Shown here: piece after piece, positions 26,075-34,727 of the stretch | Layout: every line of letters starts with the position of its first letter | Numbering within the stretch: the first letter of the stretch is position 1 | From: Asticcacaulis sp. ZE23SCel15 | Lineage (GTDB): Bacteria > Pseudomonadota > Alphaproteobacteria > Caulobacterales > Caulobacteraceae | Direction: 5' to 3' | Assembly: GCF_030505395.1 (NCBI RefSeq) | Contig: NZ_CP130044.1 | Location: 1,597,001-1,661,000 of the forward strand | DNA length: 64,000 nt | Translations under genes and position numbers: made by a program | The notes under the pieces: generated by a model | Databases searched by the model: none | Seen by the model: only the letters and a program-made list of their open reading frames with translations | What the model was told of the DNA's origin: nothing

Positions 26075-26779
26075 TCAGGCCGGTGAGATAAAGGTATTGA
26101 CCGTAAGGCGCCCGGTGCGTGGGTCATCGCTCAGGGGGCTGCCGCCGAGCAGGGCCGAGTGCAGGCAGTTATTGCGATAGACAATCAGGCGATCAAAGAC
26201 GGCGTCGACGGCGGCAATCATCTCATAGGCCGGGGTTTGGGCGCTGGTATAATGGTCGGGGACGCCGCGTCTCAGGTCGTCTGCGGCGTGCTGGTCGAAC
26301 TGGCTCATCTGATTTGGGCTCACCGTTTCAAAGCCGGTGGCGCGTTGCCGGAAAAAGCCGGTGCCGCCGTGAGAGCCATCGCAAAAATAATGCACAACCG
26401 CCAGCCGGAACGGATCAGTTGAATCGAAGTGCGGGATGCGCTGATAGGGTTTGAGTTCCGAGGCGGCCAGAGTTGCCAGCGCCAAAAAGCTGTGGAATTG
26501 CAGCGGTGCTGATTTGGGTAGCCCAAATCCCTGATGCAGGATGGGTTGCAAGGCCATGGCCAGGGCCTGACCGTAAGCCACCGGCATGGGCGCGTTCAGC
26601 CCCGGATAGGCAGAGTTGTCGGGCCGGGTGAACGGGGTTTGGGTGGCCAGTGCCAGAACACCCTGCGGGTTTTTCAGCACATTATCGATAACCAGCAGAG
26701 GCTGTCGCTCCCGGCCGATGTGACGGGCCTCAAGGCGCGCCGCCGGATTGAATTCGGGGGTAAAATCAGGCGTCGTCAT
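26075..26779 (-). CDS. DUF6445-like protein (possible 2-oxoglutarate/iron oxygenase fold)
   Basis: About 234 residues. The segment RIPHFDSTDPFRLAVVHYFC, with a distal NNCLHSALLGG and R-L-T-V-N-T-F at the end, recalls the His-X-Asp...His iron triad of 2OG-Fe(II) oxygenases. Similar genes sit beside TonB-dependent receptors in Caulobacterales and sphingomonads, often with cupin/JmjC-like 'pass1' genes, as here. The role is unknown. Start: ATG 26779, or GTG 26785 overlapping the TetR stop; either implies coupling to the TetR gene upstream on the same strand. Confidence 0.6.
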   Translation of the reverse strand: MTTPDFTPEFNPAARLEARHIGRERQPLLVIDNVLKNPQGVLALATQTPFTRPDNSAYPGLNAPMPVAYGQALAMALQPILHQGFGLPKSAPLQFHSFLALATLAASELKPYQRIPHFDSTDPFRLAVVHYFCDGSHGGTGFFRQRATGFETVSPNQMSQFDQHAADDLRRGVPDHYTSAQTPAYEMIAAVDAVFDRLIVYRNNCLHSALLGGSPLSDDPRTGRLTVNTFISPA

Positions 26780-26781
26780 AA

Positions 26782-27414
26782 TCACAGGCTTTTGCAGGTG
26801 GCGCGCATCAGCCAGCTTATCTGGTCTTCGACGGCGTGGCTGGGGATGGCGATGATGCGTTCCTCCAACGCAATGACCACAATGCCGTGGACCGCTGAAA
26901 ACAAGGTGCGAGCGGTAACCGTCACGGCCATATCGTCGGCATCCGGCATCAGACGCTTAAGCGGGGCGGCGACATGGCCAAACAGGCCCAGTTGGGCGCT
27001 GATGTTCCATTCGGGCAGGGGGCGGCTTTTCAATCGCATCTCGAACAGGGCGCGCCACAGCAGCAGATTGCCGCGCGCAAACCGGTAATAGGCATGGGCC
27101 ACGGCCTCAAGCCGCGCCACAGCGTCTTCTGAGGTGACCATGGTTGATCCGGCGGCTTCCGTCAGGGCCTGATCAAGGCGGATCATGGTGCGCTGGGCTA
27201 CCCGCAGATACAGCATCTCCATATCTTCGACCAGATTATATAGCCCCCCCAGAGCAATGCCGACATCGGCGGCCAGATCGCGGGCCTTGAGACTGTCTAT
27301 GCCCTCAGCGGCAATGCGCTTTTCGGCGGAATTGATCAGGGCGTCTAGCTGAGCCTGACGGCGGGCGGTGGTCGCTGTGGACGGGGTCGGGGCGGTATGG
27401 GCAGCGGGCGGCAT
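26782..27414 (-). CDS. TetR-family transcriptional regulator
   Basis: About 210 residues. The N-terminal helix-turn-helix reads ALINSAEKRIAAEGIDSLKARDLAADVGIALGGLYNLVEDME-like, a standard TetR pattern; the C-terminal part is a helical TetR_C-type ligand domain. The ATG at 27414 with AGGA before it is preferred over an ATG at 27447, which would place coding sequence across the first operator. Three copies of TGAAC-N3-GTTCA stand just upstream, so autoregulation is likely. It is followed directly by the DUF6445 gene. Confidence 0.88.
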   Translation of the reverse strand: MPPAAHTAPTPSTATTARRQAQLDALINSAEKRIAAEGIDSLKARDLAADVGIALGGLYNLVEDMEMLYLRVAQRTMIRLDQALTEAAGSTMVTSEDAVARLEAVAHAYYRFARGNLLLWRALFEMRLKSRPLPEWNISAQLGLFGHVAAPLKRLMPDADDMAVTVTARTLFSAVHGIVVIALEERIIAIPSHAVEDQISWLMRATCKSL

Positions 27415-27433
27415 GAGCACATCCTGATAAAAA

Positions 27434-27505
27434 TGAACTATGTTCAAAATATCTATTGAACAATGTTCAAATATATTCTACATATCAATTCGTGAACGGC
27501 GTTCA
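27434..27505. promoter_or_regulatory. Three tandem operators TGAAC-N3-GTTCA upstream of tetR
   Basis: The copies are TGAACTATGTTCA (27434-27446), TGAACAATGTTCA (27457-27469, extended by one pair) and TGAACGGCGTTCA (27493-27505). Centres are 23 and 36 bp apart. Their place between tetR and a divergent small membrane gene suggests control in both directions by the TetR protein. Confidence 0.75.
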
Positions 27506-27716
27506 TAACACATCGTATCCCCGTGTTAAAGCGTCCATTCATGTTTCTGCCTATGGGTTGGCCCGCATAATCCTTTTGAGGGTGGCGGGGCAGATCGGGG
27601 GCGGGCGGCAGTTTGCCAATGGCTGCCGCCCGAAGCCCTGAACCTATTGCAGTAACGTCCGGCTTACCGTGCGCGCGGCACCGCGTGGGGATATTCAGGT
27701 TTCAAAGAGCAAACAC
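27506..27716. other. Rest of the gap between tetR and the small membrane gene
   Basis: Apart from the operators, this stretch holds one clear structure: GGGCGGCAG (27603-27611) pairs perfectly with CTGCCGCCC (27623-27631) across an 11-base loop. It has no T tract. It could be a leader hairpin of the downstream gene. No further gene was seen. Confidence 0.4.
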
Positions 27717-27956
27717 ATGGCTCGCTTTAAATTTTCGGCTCGCACCACTATGATTCTGGGTTCGGCCCTGATGATCGCGCCGGTCGGCATATTGCTGGCG
27801 GTTTTCATGAGCGCGGGGCAATTGCCGTCCGACACCTATGATATGTCCGGTCACTTTGGGCGCTATCAGGCGCAGGCGGAAATCGGTGCCGGTGTTCTGA
27901 CCGCAGGTGTGTTGCTGCGTCTGTTCGGCCTTCTGTGGTCGGATCGTCGCTGGTAG
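27717..27956 (+). CDS. Small membrane protein, function unknown
   Basis: Seventy-nine residues from the ATG at 27717 (MARFKFSARTTM). Two hydrophobic helices are visible, TMILGSALMIAPVGILLAVFM and AGVLTAGVLLRLFGLLW, with a short polar loop between them, and an arginine-rich end. An upstream GTG at 27669 keeps the frame open but adds a segment without membrane or family character. It diverges from tetR, so the TetR operators may control it. No family recognised; its placement and codon use make a real gene likely. Confidence 0.6.
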   Translation: MARFKFSARTTMILGSALMIAPVGILLAVFMSAGQLPSDTYDMSGHFGRYQAQAEIGAGVLTAGVLLRLFGLLWSDRRW

Positions 27957-27959
27957 GGA

Positions 27960-28948
27960 CTAAGATAACGCCCGGACTATGGCCGTCTTTAACCGGCGGA
28001 TCAGTCCGGGCGTCAGATTGCCTAACACGCCTTTGTCGTGGGGGCGCAGATGGGCGGTCGGGTCGCCATGACTGCCGAAGATGTAGTAGTCGAACATTGT
28101 CTTCCACAGGCCGCGCTGATCCTTCGGTAGGTCACGTATGGCCAGCATGGCATGATACAGCGCCTCATAGGGAGCGGCGGGCTGGGCGGCTTCGTTCCAC
28201 CAGTAATTGACCATGATATTGACCGCACTCAGCGAATGAACCTGATGCCACCAGCCGTAAGGTATATAGAGCGCATCCCCCGGTTCCAGCTCAACCGTGA
28301 TCATCTGTGCCTTTGCCTCGGCAAAGCGCGGATGGCGCTCCAGGTCAGGGTTTTCGATATCGACCATGCTGACCGGTACGCCGCCAATGGTGCGGTCGAA
28401 AGGGCCGGGATAGAGATTAACCACCTGTTCCGGCGGGAACAAGTGAAAGCGGCGCTGGCCCGCCACCACGCAGGCGACATTATAATTCAGATCGTTATGG
28501 GCCCGCGTCACCACGCCGTTACCGATCCAGATGCGCGGCTCCACGTCTGGCAGGATGTCGAGGCGGTTTTCCACGCCAAAGCCCGGCATGTGCTTTGAAA
28601 TGATCGCGGACTGAAGGCTGATGCCCTGCGGGTGAGGATTATCGCGCGCCTTAAGGATTTCAGCCAGGATTTGCGGGATCGGCGCTGGGCCATGGCTGAA
28701 ATTATAGGACTGAGTGTCCATGCCATAAAATAGCCGCCCCTGCGCCTGCGGTGGTGCCACATACACCCCGGCGGGTTCGCCGGTGTCGTGGCGGTTTATA
28801 TAGTCAATGACGGCCTCATCTGAGTGTTGCGCCCTCTGAACGGCGGGCCAGTGCGCGACCTGCGCCCTGAGCACGGCCGGGTCGCCTCACGCCGAATTTG
28901 GTTGAACCGGTCCGGTGTAACGTCACGATATTCTTTTAGATCCGGCAT
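27960..28948 (-). pseudogene. Frameshifted cupin-like (JmjC/Cupin_8, 'pass1'-type) gene
   Basis: The main frame (27960-28874) encodes a Cupin_8/JmjC-like iron oxygenase: TRAHNDLNYNVACVVAG holds the His-X-Asp pair, and GDALYIPYGWWHQVHSL holds the distal histidine. Its normal N-terminus (MPDLKEYRDVTPDRFNQIRRE) is found in the next frame from ATG 28948, which has a good AGGA site. The two join at about 28883-28890; adding one G to a GG run there restores a continuous protein. A TGA lies in frame just before the GTG at 28874. Either a one-base deletion or a sequencing error explains this. Confidence 0.75.
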
Positions 28949-29035
28949 GAAATCCTGTCCGTTGAGGCGCGGGGCGGTCGAATTACCGTAACACCTATGT
29001 TGGCAAAAATGCATCAGTTTGGCACAACACGAATA

Positions 29036-29051
29036 ATTGTATATGTTATGA
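29036..29051. promoter_or_regulatory. ATTGTATACGGTATA-like site upstream of the TonB receptor
   Basis: ATTGTATATGTTATGA matches the site at 36544-36560 at 13 of 16 positions. It lies about 130 bp before the receptor gene. It is the weakest of the four copies. Confidence 0.4.
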
Positions 29052-29179
29052 AGCAAGATCGTATAATTTATAATTGACGTGTCGCCAATACGGTGGTTCT
29101 GTCCCGATTGTGTCAGAAATATTGCACCCTCGCTTTGGGCGACGGGTAGCGTATCGCCTATAAGCATAAGGGGATTTTT

Positions 29180-32140
29180 ATGCAAATCAGTAAGAAACGT
29201 GCCTTAATGTTAGCCGGAGCGGCCTTTTCGGCCCTGCTCACCGGCCTTTCGGCGGCTCCTGTGTTTGCGCAGGATGCCCCTGCGGAACCGGCCGCCGAAG
29301 AGGCAGTCCAGGAAGTGGTTGTCACGGGTACGCGTATCCGCCGTCCGAACCTCAAGAGCGCCTCACCGATCACCACGGTCGATGCTGCCGAAGTCAAGCT
29401 TCAAGGCGCCACCGGCGTTGATAGCTTCCTCGCCAAGCTGCCGCAGATCGAAGCCGGCAATAACGAAAACCAGTCGAATAACTCCGATGGCACCGCAGGC
29501 GTTAACCTGCGTAGCCTGGGCGGCAACCGTGCGCTGGTGCTGATCGATGGTCAGCGTTTCTTGCCCACCCTGGGTGTCGACCTGAACTTTGTGCCGTCAA
29601 CTCTGGTTGAGCGCACGGACGTGCTGACCGGTGGTGCGTCATCGGTTTACGGCTCTGACGCCATGTCGGGTGTTGTCAACTTCATCATGCGCAAGAAGCT
29701 GAACGGCGTGCGCGTCGATGCGCAATACAGCATCTATAACCACCATAACGACAACGACGGCCTGCGAACAATTCAGGCCAATAAAGGCATTGAACTGGCT
29801 GACAATCACGTTTGGGATGGTGAAAAGTACGACTTCAACATTGCGGCCGGTGGCGACGTCGACGACGGCAAGGGTAATATCACCGGCTACTTCGGCTACC
29901 GCAAGATGGAAGCTGTCCGGCAGGATTCCCGCGACTATTCTAACTGCGCCCTCGAATTCAACGATCCGGCGGGCGGCTCGTTCCGCTGCGGTGGGTCGGG
30001 TACGCACGCTTATGGTTGGTTCGCACCGCAAAGCGGTCCGAGCAACGGTCTGCAACTGGCTAACGCCAAGGATGGCTCCAAGGCCTGGGTCACCAATGAT
30101 TTGTCGTTTGCCTATAACTATGCGCCGGACAATTACACCCTGCGTAACTCCGAGCGTTATCAGGCCGGTGCATTCGCCAACTATATGTTCAATGATCATG
30201 CCGAAGTCTATGGCAGCTTCATGTTCATGGATGATCACTCGATCAGCCAGGTGGCTCCTTCGGCTATCTGGTCGGGCCGTGACTTCACCATTAACTGCGC
30301 CAACCCGTTCATGAGCGCCCAGCAGGGTAACCTGTTGTGTGGTTCCAATTACGGAAATGCCGGTGTGGATATGACCACCTGGGCGTCCTACCGTGCCGCC
30401 ACCGGTGAGCCGCGCCGCAATGATATGCGTCACACCAACTACCGCTTCACGGCAGGCCTGCGTGGCGATATCGTAGAAGGCTGGAGATACGACGCCAACT
30501 ACATGCACGCGACCACGATCGGTCAGTTCAACTACCAGAACGACATCAATCAGGACAAGGCTGAGCAGGCCCTGAACGCTGTGACGCGCAATGGTCAAAC
30601 CGTCTGTTTTGATGAGTTGAATAACTGTAAGCCTTTCGATATTTTCAGCGCCAATGGCCCATCAGCCGAAGCCTATGCCTTCGTTTATGCGCCGACCTTT
30701 ACGCGCAATGAGCAGACTATCGACGTCTTCAACGCCTATGTCAGCGGTGATCTGGGCCAGTATGGCATCACCTCGCCTTGGGCAGAAGATGGTCTGGCGA
30801 TCGTTCTGGGGGCTGAGCACCGCAAGGAATTGCTTGATGAACGCCGTGACGAAAGCCAGCTTTCCTATGCGTCTAACGCGGATGGTAAGGTGTCTGCCGA
30901 TGAATGGTTCACTGAAATCGAAGTGCCGATCGTGTCGGATAAGCCTTTTATCCGCTCTTTGAACGCCTCTGTTGGCTATCGTAGTTCGACCTATAATGTT
31001 TCGTCGTCGACCTCGGAAGGCAGCGAAAAGAAGACTGAGACCTCCAAGTTCGAAGTCCGCTACGCCCCGACCAGCGATATCCTGTTCCGCGCCAGCTACA
31101 ATAAAGCCATGCGCGCTGCGAATATCACCGAACTGTTCGCCTCTCAGGCGGTCGGCAACGTCGCTCTGATCGATCCATGTTCGGTTAGCCAGATTGGGGC
31201 ATTGGGCGCCAATGCTGCGACCTTGTGTGCCCGTACGGGGGCGACCCCGGCACAACTGGCTGTCGGCATCATCGATACGCAGGCTGACGTCGGTACGGCA
31301 CTGGGCGGCGGTAACCCTGACCTGAGCCCAGAAGAAGCCGAAACCACGACTTATGGTTTCGTCTTTACGCCGGGCTTCGTTCCGGGACTGGCGCTGAGCG
31401 TGGACTATTATGAAATCCATATCGATGGCTATATCGGTTCGGTTCAGGCCCAAACAGCGGTTTCCCAGTGTCTGAACACAGGCGATGCCTTCTACTGTGG
31501 TCTGATCCGTCGTAACCCGAACAATGGCGCACTGTATGGCAGCGATACCAGCGGCGGCTATGTGATCTCGACGAACGTCAACACCGGCTATCTGGAAACC
31601 AAAGGCATCGACTTTTCGGGTAGCTACCTTTGGACGGCGGGTTTCGGCAACGTAAACTTCTCGTTCGTGGGCACGCTGCTTGATTCCCTCGAAACTGAAG
31701 TGCTGCCGGGTCTGGGTTCCTATGACTGTAAGGGTTACTACGGTGCCACCTGCGGTCAGCCGTCTCCGGAATGGCGTCACAATCTGCGCGCCACCTGGAC
31801 CGTGCCGGGCGACAAGATCTGGGCCCCGACCACCGTGTCGATCAACTGGCGTCACTTTGGTGAGACCAAGCTGTCTACCAACAGCGACGATCAGTACCTG
31901 ACCGGCACCAAGTCGACCCTCAATGCCGAGATTAAGCCGTACAACTACATTGATATCGCTGTGACCAAGGACCTGCCTTACGGTCTGGTGGCCCGCGCCG
32001 GTATCAACAACCTGTTCGACAAGGACCCGCCTTCGATCATGGGTGGTCTGCTGGCTGAAAACGGCAACGGCAACACCTTCCCCAGCACCTACGACCCATT
32101 GGGCCGTATGCTGTTCATCGGGATTTCGTCCAAGTTCTAA
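29180..32140 (+). CDS. TonB-dependent outer membrane receptor
   Basis: A 986-residue receptor for active uptake across the outer membrane. A signal peptide ends near PVFAQ (about residue 31). The TonB box region is EVVVTGTRIRR; the plug domain follows (VNLRSLGGNRALVLIDGQRFLP to GASSVYGSDAMSGVVNFIMRKK), then a long beta barrel ending in the aromatic tail LFIGISSKF. The type is that of the large carbohydrate-linked receptors of Caulobacterales and xanthomonads. AAGGGGA stands before the ATG. The neighbouring glycosidases and peptidases suggest that it imports glycan or glycopeptide pieces. Confidence 0.95.
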   Translation: MQISKKRALMLAGAAFSALLTGLSAAPVFAQDAPAEPAAEEAVQEVVVTGTRIRRPNLKSASPITTVDAAEVKLQGATGVDSFLAKLPQIEAGNNENQSNNSDGTAGVNLRSLGGNRALVLIDGQRFLPTLGVDLNFVPSTLVERTDVLTGGASSVYGSDAMSGVVNFIMRKKLNGVRVDAQYSIYNHHNDNDGLRTIQANKGIELADNHVWDGEKYDFNIAAGGDVDDGKGNITGYFGYRKMEAVRQDSRDYSNCALEFNDPAGGSFRCGGSGTHAYGWFAPQSGPSNGLQLANAKDGSKAWVTNDLSFAYNYAPDNYTLRNSERYQAGAFANYMFNDHAEVYGSFMFMDDHSISQVAPSAIWSGRDFTINCANPFMSAQQGNLLCGSNYGNAGVDMTTWASYRAATGEPRRNDMRHTNYRFTAGLRGDIVEGWRYDANYMHATTIGQFNYQNDINQDKAEQALNAVTRNGQTVCFDELNNCKPFDIFSANGPSAEAYAFVYAPTFTRNEQTIDVFNAYVSGDLGQYGITSPWAEDGLAIVLGAEHRKELLDERRDESQLSYASNADGKVSADEWFTEIEVPIVSDKPFIRSLNASVGYRSSTYNVSSSTSEGSEKKTETSKFEVRYAPTSDILFRASYNKAMRAANITELFASQAVGNVALIDPCSVSQIGALGANAATLCARTGATPAQLAVGIIDTQADVGTALGGGNPDLSPEEAETTTYGFVFTPGFVPGLALSVDYYEIHIDGYIGSVQAQTAVSQCLNTGDAFYCGLIRRNPNNGALYGSDTSGGYVISTNVNTGYLETKGIDFSGSYLWTAGFGNVNFSFVGTLLDSLETEVLPGLGSYDCKGYYGATCGQPSPEWRHNLRATWTVPGDKIWAPTTVSINWRHFGETKLSTNSDDQYLTGTKSTLNAEIKPYNYIDIAVTKDLPYGLVARAGINNLFDKDPPSIMGGLLAENGNGNTFPSTYDPLGRMLFIGISSKF

Positions 32141-32153
32141 TCTAATCCCCCGG

Positions 32154-32187
32154 AACGGGCGGGTAGCTTTGGCTACCTGCCCGTTTT
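32154..32187 (+). terminator. Terminator after the TonB receptor gene
   Basis: AACGGGCGGGTAGC pairs with GCTACCTGCCCGTT around a short TTTG loop, followed by TTTT. A second hairpin, TTTCAG-CCATC-TTT-GATGG-CTGAAA (32191-32218), follows at once and falls in the leader of the next gene. Confidence 0.85.
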
Positions 32188-32299
32188 ACGTTTCAGTCCA
32201 TCTTTGATGGGCCTGAAATCAAAGCGTCGGCATGCCAAAACGATTGAGGCACGTCCGGCGCTTTTTTATTTGCATCAGCATCAAACGTCGGAGGCCGGT

Positions 32300-34642
32300 A
32301 TGCCAGGCAGCTTTAATCGCCGCAGCTTTCTCAAAGGATCAACGCTGGCAGGGGTAGGCGTTGCCGCCGCAGCCCCTGTCGCCATCGCCGCCCCTAAGCT
32401 GTGGCCGGTTGATCAGGTATCGACGCAGGGGCAATCGCGCCTGTCGTCTTTCACGTCGGACGGTACGCAATGGACGGTCTATGAGGATCAGAGTTGCCGC
32501 GACGGCCCGATCAGCTTTGTCTCAACGAAGGGCGCATTTGCCCTCGATAAACGTCTGGCGGCCTGTTTTGACGATATAAAGCCGTCCTATCTGGGGCTGA
32601 CGCTCAAGGATATCTGTCTGGCGGATGCCGATCTTTTGGCCGATAAGCTGCTGGAAAGCGGTGATCCTGATCCGGAGCAGGTGCGTCGTGCCGCCCCGCC
32701 GCTGGGGTGGAACTATACGCGCGAATCCCTGTGGTGGCGGATGCCGTGGACCAATTTTGTCGGCACCCGCCAGCAGGGCGACACCATGCCGATCTTCCCC
32801 AACGGGCGCACCCGCGGCTACCGGCCGGAGCATGATTTTCCGGAACTGGAGGGCGATGACGGCGTGAAAACCCGCTGGGAAGGGTTGCTCGGCGGCTGGC
32901 TGCCCGCGATCCATAAGATCATTCAGGTGTCCGACACGCGCTATTACGACCTGCTGGTGTTTGCCGATGTTAAGGCCCCCGATGAGCTGTTGGTGCAAAC
33001 CTGGCACCGCACCGTGCAGTACGATAACGGTAAGGCCGTCAAGACCAGCTTTGGCTATTCGTACGCGCCGTTCCCGCCGCGCCGCACGCTGCCGAGCGCA
33101 GAAGACTTTTATGCGGCTCTGTTGGCTTTTGCCGGTTACTGGCAGAATGAGGTCAAGGATCAGGCGGCGGTGACCCTGCCGGATAAAGCCTTGGCGGATA
33201 TGGTCAGCCATGCCTTTGCCAAGGAACTGATCACCCGTCCGCGCGGGGTCTATCCCAAATACGGTGTCGTTGACCGCGACTACTTCGGGCCCGAATATGA
33301 CGGATTTCAGGATATTCTGACCTCATCGCTGTACGCCAATCTGGAGTGGGGTCGCTTCGATCAGGCCAAAGCCGTGTTGGAAAACTATTTCGATCAGTTT
33401 GTCTATGATGACGGCATGATCAATATGCGCGGACCGGAAGTGGCCCAGTTTGGCCTGACGTTGAGCTTGCTGGCGCGCTATCTGCATTACACCGGTGATC
33501 TGGCGACCCTTAAAAAATATGCCGGTAAGATCAGCAATACCGCCGTCCTGCTGACGGAAATGCATGATCTGAGCCTTAAGAAACCGGTGACTGATGCGGG
33601 TTTTGGCCTGATCGATGGCTGGAGCGAGTCCGATGCCTGCCTGCATCCGGACCCCAGCCTGTGGTGGAAGCCGTACTGGAACAATTCTTCGTTCACGATC
33701 CGGGGCTGGCGCGACATTGCGCGCGTCTGGGCGCTGATCAGCCCGGATCAGGCGGGGCAGGCCGCAGGCTGGAGCCAACGCGCCGATCAGTTGCAGGCCC
33801 AGTTGGTAAAGTCAGTGCGCGCCAATATCCGTCATGATCTGAAACCGGCCTATCTGGGTGTTTTGCCGGGCCTCAAGCAGACCCACCGTGAGGCCTTGGC
33901 CGAAGCGCGCGCTAAGAAACAACGCACAGAGCAAGGCTGGGCCCACCGGGTCTATGCTGAGTTGCTGCACGCAGATGTGCTGCCGGATGATCTTGCCAGC
34001 GTAGTCATCGACGCGGTGCGCGGTCATGGCGGCACTTCGATTGGTGTGCTGGCCAACTTCTCGCCAGCCAATGAAACCAACCGCGACCAGTTGGGCTTTA
34101 TATCCTATGGTTATGCCCAGCAATTGCTGCGCTCAGACCGTATCGAGGAATATCTGCTGTTCTTACATTCGCACCGCTATCATTCTCATACGCCGGGCAC
34201 CTGGGTGGCCGGTGAGGTGTCGGATATTGACGGTGGCCTGCCGCTCTATTGCGTACCGGCACAACTGACGATCCCAAAGCTGGTGCGTTGGGCGCTGGTG
34301 TTCGAGGCCTCCGATACCGACACGCTTTATCTGGGACGGGCGATCGCCCGTGACTGGATCGCATCGGGAGAACCTGTAGCCATAACGGGCGCGCCGACCC
34401 GCTGGGGTGCGGTTGATTTCAGTGTACAGGGGCAGGGGGCATCGATCCGCGGACGGGTGGCGTTTGCCGGTCAGTCGCGACCGAAAGAGGTTCATCTGCG
34501 GTTGCGGGTGCCCAAGGGTAAGACGCTGCGGCGGGTGCTGATTAACGGCAAATCCGCCCGTATCGTCGGGCGCGAAAAGGATACGGTGGTATTCTCACCG
34601 GCGGGTGTTGCGGCGTTTACGATTGAGGCGGAATTGGCCTAA
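32300..34642 (+). CDS. Tat-exported six-hairpin glycosidase-like protein
   Basis: About 780 residues. The N-terminus is a clear twin-arginine signal (NRRSFLKGSTLAG, ending near AIAAP). The middle part (about residues 270-620) has the repeated helical, tryptophan-rich look of an (alpha/alpha)6 barrel, with segments such as YDGFQDILTSSLYANLEWG, DGWSESDACLHPDPSLWWK and SPANETNRDQLGFISYGYAQ. Beta-rich regions stand on both sides. No family was named with certainty; a link to GH154-type beta-glucuronidases is only a guess. GGAGG (32290-32294) supports the ATG at 32300 over a longer frame from 32204. Confidence 0.6.
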   Translation: MPGSFNRRSFLKGSTLAGVGVAAAAPVAIAAPKLWPVDQVSTQGQSRLSSFTSDGTQWTVYEDQSCRDGPISFVSTKGAFALDKRLAACFDDIKPSYLGLTLKDICLADADLLADKLLESGDPDPEQVRRAAPPLGWNYTRESLWWRMPWTNFVGTRQQGDTMPIFPNGRTRGYRPEHDFPELEGDDGVKTRWEGLLGGWLPAIHKIIQVSDTRYYDLLVFADVKAPDELLVQTWHRTVQYDNGKAVKTSFGYSYAPFPPRRTLPSAEDFYAALLAFAGYWQNEVKDQAAVTLPDKALADMVSHAFAKELITRPRGVYPKYGVVDRDYFGPEYDGFQDILTSSLYANLEWGRFDQAKAVLENYFDQFVYDDGMINMRGPEVAQFGLTLSLLARYLHYTGDLATLKKYAGKISNTAVLLTEMHDLSLKKPVTDAGFGLIDGWSESDACLHPDPSLWWKPYWNNSSFTIRGWRDIARVWALISPDQAGQAAGWSQRADQLQAQLVKSVRANIRHDLKPAYLGVLPGLKQTHREALAEARAKKQRTEQGWAHRVYAELLHADVLPDDLASVVIDAVRGHGGTSIGVLANFSPANETNRDQLGFISYGYAQQLLRSDRIEEYLLFLHSHRYHSHTPGTWVAGEVSDIDGGLPLYCVPAQLTIPKLVRWALVFEASDTDTLYLGRAIARDWIASGEPVAITGAPTRWGAVDFSVQGQGASIRGRVAFAGQSRPKEVHLRLRVPKGKTLRRVLINGKSARIVGREKDTVVFSPAGVAAFTIEAELA

Positions 34643-34686
34643 AGCGCATCCCCAAAAGTGTCAGCGGTTTTGGGATCAAGATGCGC
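34641..34686. repeat. Dispersed palindromic repeat, copy 1
   Basis: GCGCATCCCCAAAA...TTTTGGGATCAAGATGCGC folds into a long hairpin. The core CAAAAGTG..AGCGGTTTT is shared with 42719-42771. It sits directly after the glycosidase-like gene. Confidence 0.6.
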
Positions 34687-34694
34687 GTTTATCT

Positions 34695-34727
34695 AAAAAA
34701 AAGAGGGGCTTTTCGGCCCCTCTTTTC
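34695..34727. terminator. Bidirectional terminator between convergent genes
   Basis: AAGAGGGGC pairs with GCCCCTCTT; A residues precede and T residues follow, so the element can end transcripts from both strands. It serves the glycosidase-like gene (plus) and the DUF885 gene (minus). Confidence 0.85.

Noticed and set aside
28796-29185. Separate 129-codon gene before the cupin-like gene
   Set aside because: Only the part from 28948 looks like protein, and it is the missing N-terminus of the frameshifted cupin gene.
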